Positions 61,531 to 64,000 of a stretch of 64,000 nt of DNA are shown in pieces (position 1 is the first letter of the stretch; every line of letters starts with the position of its first letter). The notes below the pieces were generated by a model. It searched no databases, was not told where the DNA came from, and saw nothing but the letters and a program-made list of their open reading frames with translations. The stretch is taken from assembly GCF_009864005.1 (NCBI RefSeq), contig NZ_WEZQ01000001.1, forward strand, positions 186,001 through 250,000, in the 5' to 3' direction. A program made the translations under genes and the position numbers. This DNA is from Furfurilactobacillus milii (GTDB taxonomy: Bacteria > Bacillota > Bacilli > Lactobacillales > Lactobacillaceae).

Positions 61531-61851
61531 ATGGGTGATGAAGATAAAGGGCTCCGTTATACAACCAGCGTATTAGCTGGCACATGTCGACCATTGATTG
61601 TGACAGCACTGCTAGATGGCCCACAATCGCTACTGAATTTATATCAACACTTACCGAAACGTAATTTGTGTTCGTTTGTCTTTCAACTATGTAGTTTATG
61701 GCGAAATGGTCTGATTCAACTTCGGTTGACGACAAATCGGGGATTAAGCTGTCGGTTAACAAAGGCCGGTCAATCAACGCGTCCGTTTTTATTATTAATG
61801 GCTGAATGGGGTCAACATCGTCAAGAAGCATCTACCGACAGATCAATTTAA
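61531..61851 (+). CDS. Divergent HxlR-like regulator
   Basis: This 106-residue protein has the HxlR outline: VLAGTCRPLIVTALLDGPQS matches the start of the family fold, KRNLCSFVFQLCSLWRNGLI the recognition region, and LMAEWGQHRQ the end. The usual GGKWK has become AGTCR, and the LTQQLREL helix is altered, so DNA binding may differ. Two cysteines flank the recognition helix. GGAGG lies before the ATG. It probably arose from duplication of the upstream hxlR. Confidence 0.7.
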   Translation: MGDEDKGLRYTTSVLAGTCRPLIVTALLDGPQSLLNLYQHLPKRNLCSFVFQLCSLWRNGLIQLRLTTNRGLSCRLTKAGQSTRPFLLLMAEWGQHRQEASTDRSI

Positions 61852-61852
61852 T

Positions 61853-61868
61853 GGTACTAAAAAGTGCC
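61853..61868. promoter_or_regulatory. HxlR operator candidate 3, before the old yellow enzyme
   Basis: GGTACT (61853-61858) and AGTGCC (61863-61868) flank AAAA. It starts directly after the stop of the HxlR-like gene, 69 bases before the old yellow enzyme start. No T-run follows, so an operator is more likely than a terminator. Confidence 0.55.
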
Positions 61869-61936
61869 TTATTTCAGTTTTAGATAGCAGCCATCAAACT
61901 ATGAATCATTCAAGAAAACAGAGGGAGAGAAAAGTT

Positions 61937-63124
61937 ATGAACTATCAATTTGAACAACCATATACGTTTGCTAACGGTGTCACGATTAAAAACCGCGTGG
62001 TGATGGCACCAACCACCACAATGTCTAGTTATTATGATGGTCATGTGACTAATGAAGAAATTGACTACTATAAAATGCGCGCGGGTGGTGTTGGCATGGT
62101 AGTCGCCGAGGTTGCCAATGTTGTTCCTGGTGGGAAGGGATTTGAAGGCGAACTGTCAATTGCAGATGATAGCGACATTGACGGATTGGCAGAGATGGCT
62201 CGTGCAATCAAACGGAACGGGACTAAGGCTGTGCTACAGATTTTTCATGCTGGACGAAAATCAAATTCACAGATTTTACGCGGCACGCAAACTGTCAGTG
62301 CCAGTGCTGTGAAACCTAATCGCCCTGAAGATGCAGAAACACCAAGGGCGTTGTCCGAAACGGAAATTGAGTCAATTATTCAAGCATTTGCCAACGCAAC
62401 TCATAGGGCAATTGAAGCAGGTTTCGATGGCGTTGAACTCCATGGCGCTAACACGTATCTATTGCAACAATTTTACTCACCGCATTCCAACCGCCGCGAA
62501 GACCGTTGGGGCGGCAATCGTGACAAACGGATGAACTTTGCCAGAGCCGTTATTCAGTCCGTTCACAAGGTTATTTCCCAGGAAACGAATGGCAAGTTCT
62601 TGCTAGGGTATCGGATTTCACCGGAAGAAATCGGCGAACCAGGTATTCGTTTGGACGACACGATGGCTTTTATCGAAATGCTGAGTGAGACACCAATTGA
62701 CTATGTACACACCTCAATGGGATCGGCATGGCGCACTTCGTTGAATGACGCAACGGATAAGGAACCGATTTTGGACAAAATAGTTCGGCAGTTAGATGGC
62801 CGTAAACCATTGATAAGCGTGGGCTCGATTGAAACGCCTGCTGATGCTGAGAAGGTGTTGGCTGCTGGCGCTAGTTTTGCTGCAATCGGTCGCGAAATGA
62901 TTCGTGAACCGCAATGGTACGAAAAGGTTGCTGGGGATGATGAAGATAGTATTCGATACCGGATTTCACCGTTTGAAATGGACGAGTTGGGTATTCCAGT
63001 GGCGATGCAGCATTATTTAAAAGGTGCGTTTTATTCAGTTATGCACTTTAGTAATGATCACACACCGGTTGTGGACTATACGAATTCGGTCGCACCGATG
63101 GAAGGCTTTGAGAAGAAAATGTAA
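61937..63124 (+). CDS. NADH:flavin oxidoreductase, old yellow enzyme family
   Basis: The 395-residue FMN TIM-barrel reductase has NRVVMAPTTTMSSYYDGHVT near the start, the central LQIFHAGRKS, the active-site helix VELHGANTYLLQQFYSPHSN and the FMN phosphate loop SVGSIETPADAEKVL. It reduces activated alkenes or quinones. The start at 61937 follows GGGAG; an ATG 12 codons earlier is in frame without that spacing. HxlR genes upstream suggest induction by electrophiles. Confidence 0.92.
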   Translation: MNYQFEQPYTFANGVTIKNRVVMAPTTTMSSYYDGHVTNEEIDYYKMRAGGVGMVVAEVANVVPGGKGFEGELSIADDSDIDGLAEMARAIKRNGTKAVLQIFHAGRKSNSQILRGTQTVSASAVKPNRPEDAETPRALSETEIESIIQAFANATHRAIEAGFDGVELHGANTYLLQQFYSPHSNRREDRWGGNRDKRMNFARAVIQSVHKVISQETNGKFLLGYRISPEEIGEPGIRLDDTMAFIEMLSETPIDYVHTSMGSAWRTSLNDATDKEPILDKIVRQLDGRKPLISVGSIETPADAEKVLAAGASFAAIGREMIREPQWYEKVAGDDEDSIRYRISPFEMDELGIPVAMQHYLKGAFYSVMHFSNDHTPVVDYTNSVAPMEGFEKKM

Positions 63125-63159
63125 GGAACTAAATGGTCGGACAGAGTTCAGATCATTAA

Positions 63160-63969
<810 letters not shown>

Positions 63970-64000
63970 TATTCAAGGATTTAGATGAGATAGAAAAATG

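Overview
The window is a low-to-medium GC Firmicute chromosome segment and almost certainly comes from a member of the Lactobacillaceae. The evidence is a KxYKxGKxW-type surface adhesin, an oleate hydratase with a divergent TetR gene, SUF gene order C-D-S-U-B, NreBC, a complete WalRKHIJ operon and HxlR/old-yellow-enzyme redox genes. I cannot fix genus or species. Four matches to the Spo0J/ParB site parS (consensus TGTTNCACGTGAAACA) at 271, 6179, 33455 and 59559, together with the walRK operon, place the segment near the chromosome replication origin.

Layout. 0.2-4.4 kb: a large surface adhesin (minus strand) cut off inside its last MBG domain. 4.6-8.7 kb: dicarboxylate/glutamate symporter, oleate hydratase and its TetR regulator. 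8.8-12.5 kb (minus): aminotransferase, D-2-hydroxyacid dehydrogenase and an EIIC-like transporter behind an aromatic leader-peptide attenuator. 12.7-18.3 kb: PotABCD-type ABC transporter plus adenine deaminase. 18.7-22.1 kb: PreT/PreA and a DUF1097 membrane protein. 22.2-24.6 kb (minus): feoA-feoB-FeoB-associated small protein. 24.8-33.4 kb: sufCDSUB, a SufT-like protein, an XRE regulator and NreB/NreC. 33.5-35.1 kb (minus): a LytTR regulator/DUF3021 membrane pair and a further membrane protein. 35.2-36.4 kb: small hypothetical genes and a decayed toxin-like gene. 36.6-43.6 kb: L-ascorbate operon ulaR / ulaG-C-A-B-D-E-F. 43.9-47.5 kb: three zinc-ribbon membrane proteins (one frameshifted, one TcaA/YvbJ-like). 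47.6-52.1 kb: TetR/SDR pair, a small hydrophobic peptide between hairpins, tRNA-Lys, SnoaL/AraC pair and a broken TMEM175-family channel. 52.1-58.0 kb: walRKHIJ. 58-64 kb: ThrE-type exporter, GNAT, HAD phosphatase, two HxlR regulators, old yellow enzyme and a glucose-1-dehydrogenase-like SDR.

How parts may work together. The aminotransferase and hydroxyacid dehydrogenase can convert aromatic amino acids to aryl-lactates, and the leader peptide (YAFYFWFF) would make expression depend on aromatic aminoacyl-tRNA supply. The ABC transporter and adenine deaminase suggest purine salvage. feo and suf sit back to back (iron uptake and Fe-S assembly) and are followed by the sensor kinase NreB, whose family carries an Fe-S cluster. 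The HxlR genes and the old yellow enzyme are preceded by near-identical inverted repeats, which suggests one local redox or electrophile regulon. The LytTR/DUF3021 pair has an exact 9-12-9 direct repeat in its promoter region.

Three genes carry single-base frameshifts (about 35835, 45097 and 51797), and one of them also has a nonsense codon. Rechecking the reads at these positions would separate real decay from assembly error.
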